Shown here: positions 5,512 to 5,984 of the stretch, piece after piece | How positions within the stretch are numbered: the stretch's first letter is position 1 | Layout: every line of letters begins with the position of its first letter | Origin: Pseudomonadota bacterium | GTDB taxonomy: Bacteria; Pseudomonadota; Alphaproteobacteria; Rhodospirillales; UBA2165 | Reading direction: 5' to 3' | Assembly: GCA_027592155.1 (NCBI GenBank) | Contig: JAQCKY010000167.1 | Location: 1 to 5,984, forward strand | DNA length: 5,984 bases | The notes under the pieces: model-generated | What the model was told of the DNA's origin: nothing | The model's input: only the letters and a program-made list of their open reading frames with translations | Databases searched by the model: none | Made by a program: the position numbers and the translations under genes

Positions 5512-5984
5512 ATGCAGACATGTTTTCAACTGGTGTGGATGGCCGCCGAGCGCACGCCGAACCATTTGGCTATGGTCGACGATCAAAACGACCGGGCCTT
5601 CACCTATGCCGAGCTGATCGAGGAGATCGAGATCGTCGCGGCGGGGTTGTCGGCCCGTGGCGTGGTTAAAGGGACACGCATCGCGACGGCTCTGCCGGGG
5701 ACGTTCGATCACGCGATTGTCTTGTTGGCCTTACAGCGGCTGGGCGCGGTTCCGGCGCTGCTCAATTTTCGACTCACCCCAGGTGATATCGCCGGGTTGA
5801 TCGAGGATGGGGATATTCGGGGCGCTATTGTCTTGCCCGATGAAGCGGTGGTCTCGGCGGTTGCCGATGTGTTGCCCGATACGGCGATGATCCTCTCCGT
5901 CGGTAGCCGCGTGGGCGTTGGCGAAGATTACGCCGCTTGCCGGGGTGATAGAACGGCCCTCGGACCCTTGCCGGACTTTGAGCG
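5512..5984 (+). CDS. Acyl/aryl-CoA ligase, 4-chlorobenzoate:CoA ligase-like, N-terminal part (3' partial)
   Basis: The first 157 residues of an AMP-forming (ANL superfamily) CoA ligase run off the window end; these enzymes are usually about 500-550 residues. Such enzymes activate a carboxylate with ATP to an acyl adenylate and then a CoA thioester. Visible N-terminal family features are FTYAELIEEIEIVAAGLSA (30-48), the GVVKGTRIATALPG strand-loop (50-63), and ALQRLGAVPALLNFRLTPGD (73-92), which is close to the 4-chlorobenzoate:CoA ligase segment as I recall it, including the opening MQT. The ATP-binding P-loop (YTSGTTG type) and substrate pocket lie beyond the window, so specificity cannot be judged. 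The ATG has GGGGGA at 5501-5506, five bases upstream. It lies 184 bp after the dehalogenase-like gene, separated by the palindromic repeat. The pairing with a dehalogenase-like gene is what suggests an aryl-CoA role; a general medium-chain or benzoate ligase remains possible. Confidence 0.86.
   Translation, partial: MQTCFQLVWMAAERTPNHLAMVDDQNDRAFTYAELIEEIEIVAAGLSARGVVKGTRIATALPGTFDHAIVLLALQRLGAVPALLNFRLTPGDIAGLIEDGDIRGAIVLPDEAVVSAVADVLPDTAMILSVGSRVGVGEDYAACRGDRTALGPLPDFE

Noticed and set aside
5252..5521. Minus-strand frame with a duplicated SYFDKLNMR peptide.
   Set aside because: The duplication is just the translation of the two 34-bp DNA repeat copies; the frame overlaps the end of a real gene and has no other support.
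1..5984. CRISPR array, tRNA, rRNA or insertion-sequence transposase.
   Set aside because: No regularly spaced repeat-spacer series, no cloverleaf or rRNA-like segment and no transposase motif were seen on either strand.

Overview
The window looks like part of a catabolic region of an alphaproteobacterium, possibly of the Rhodospirillales type. The basis is moderate-to-high GC, GTG starts beside ATG starts, a tripartite tricarboxylate (TTT) transporter gene, and intergenic palindromes built on CCTCAT..TGAGCTTGTCGA, a repeat style I associate with that class. The lineage is an inference from style, not from a marker gene.

Layout. Bases 1-739 (+) hold the C-terminal half of a TctA-type transporter permease that begins outside the window. 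Bases 758-1591 (-) hold the C-terminal half of an FAD-dependent aromatic-ring monooxygenase that has lost its FAD-binding N-terminus, so it is read as a gene remnant. A gap of about 325 bp (1592-1916) carries no convincing gene but has small palindromes and repeats in front of the next unit. Bases 1917-2900 and 2925-3455 (+) form a two-gene unit: a fumarylacetoacetate-hydrolase-family protein and a small cupin. This unit runs head-on into an aldo/keto reductase gene (3452-4411, -), and the two stop codons share one TTAA. After an 88-bp divergent spacer comes a crotonase-superfamily gene (4500-5327, +). A composite palindromic repeat follows (5341-5494), then the start of an acyl/aryl-CoA ligase gene (5512 to the window end, +).

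Main finding. The crotonase-family protein is not an ordinary enoyl-CoA hydratase. Both hydratase glutamates are absent. It instead has the His-Trp-Asp set of 4-chlorobenzoyl-CoA dehalogenase (FcbB) in the same spacing, with long stretches of near identity to FcbB as I remember it. The next gene begins like 4-chlorobenzoate:CoA ligase (FcbA). Together they look like the first two steps of hydrolytic arene dehalogenation: ArCOOH to ArCO-CoA, then aryl halide to phenol through an aspartyl adduct. A thioesterase (FcbC role) would be expected downstream, outside the window. The transporter, hydrolase, cupin and reductase would fit uptake and later processing of an aromatic acid, but that link rests only on proximity. 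Family assignments come from motif recognition without database searches.
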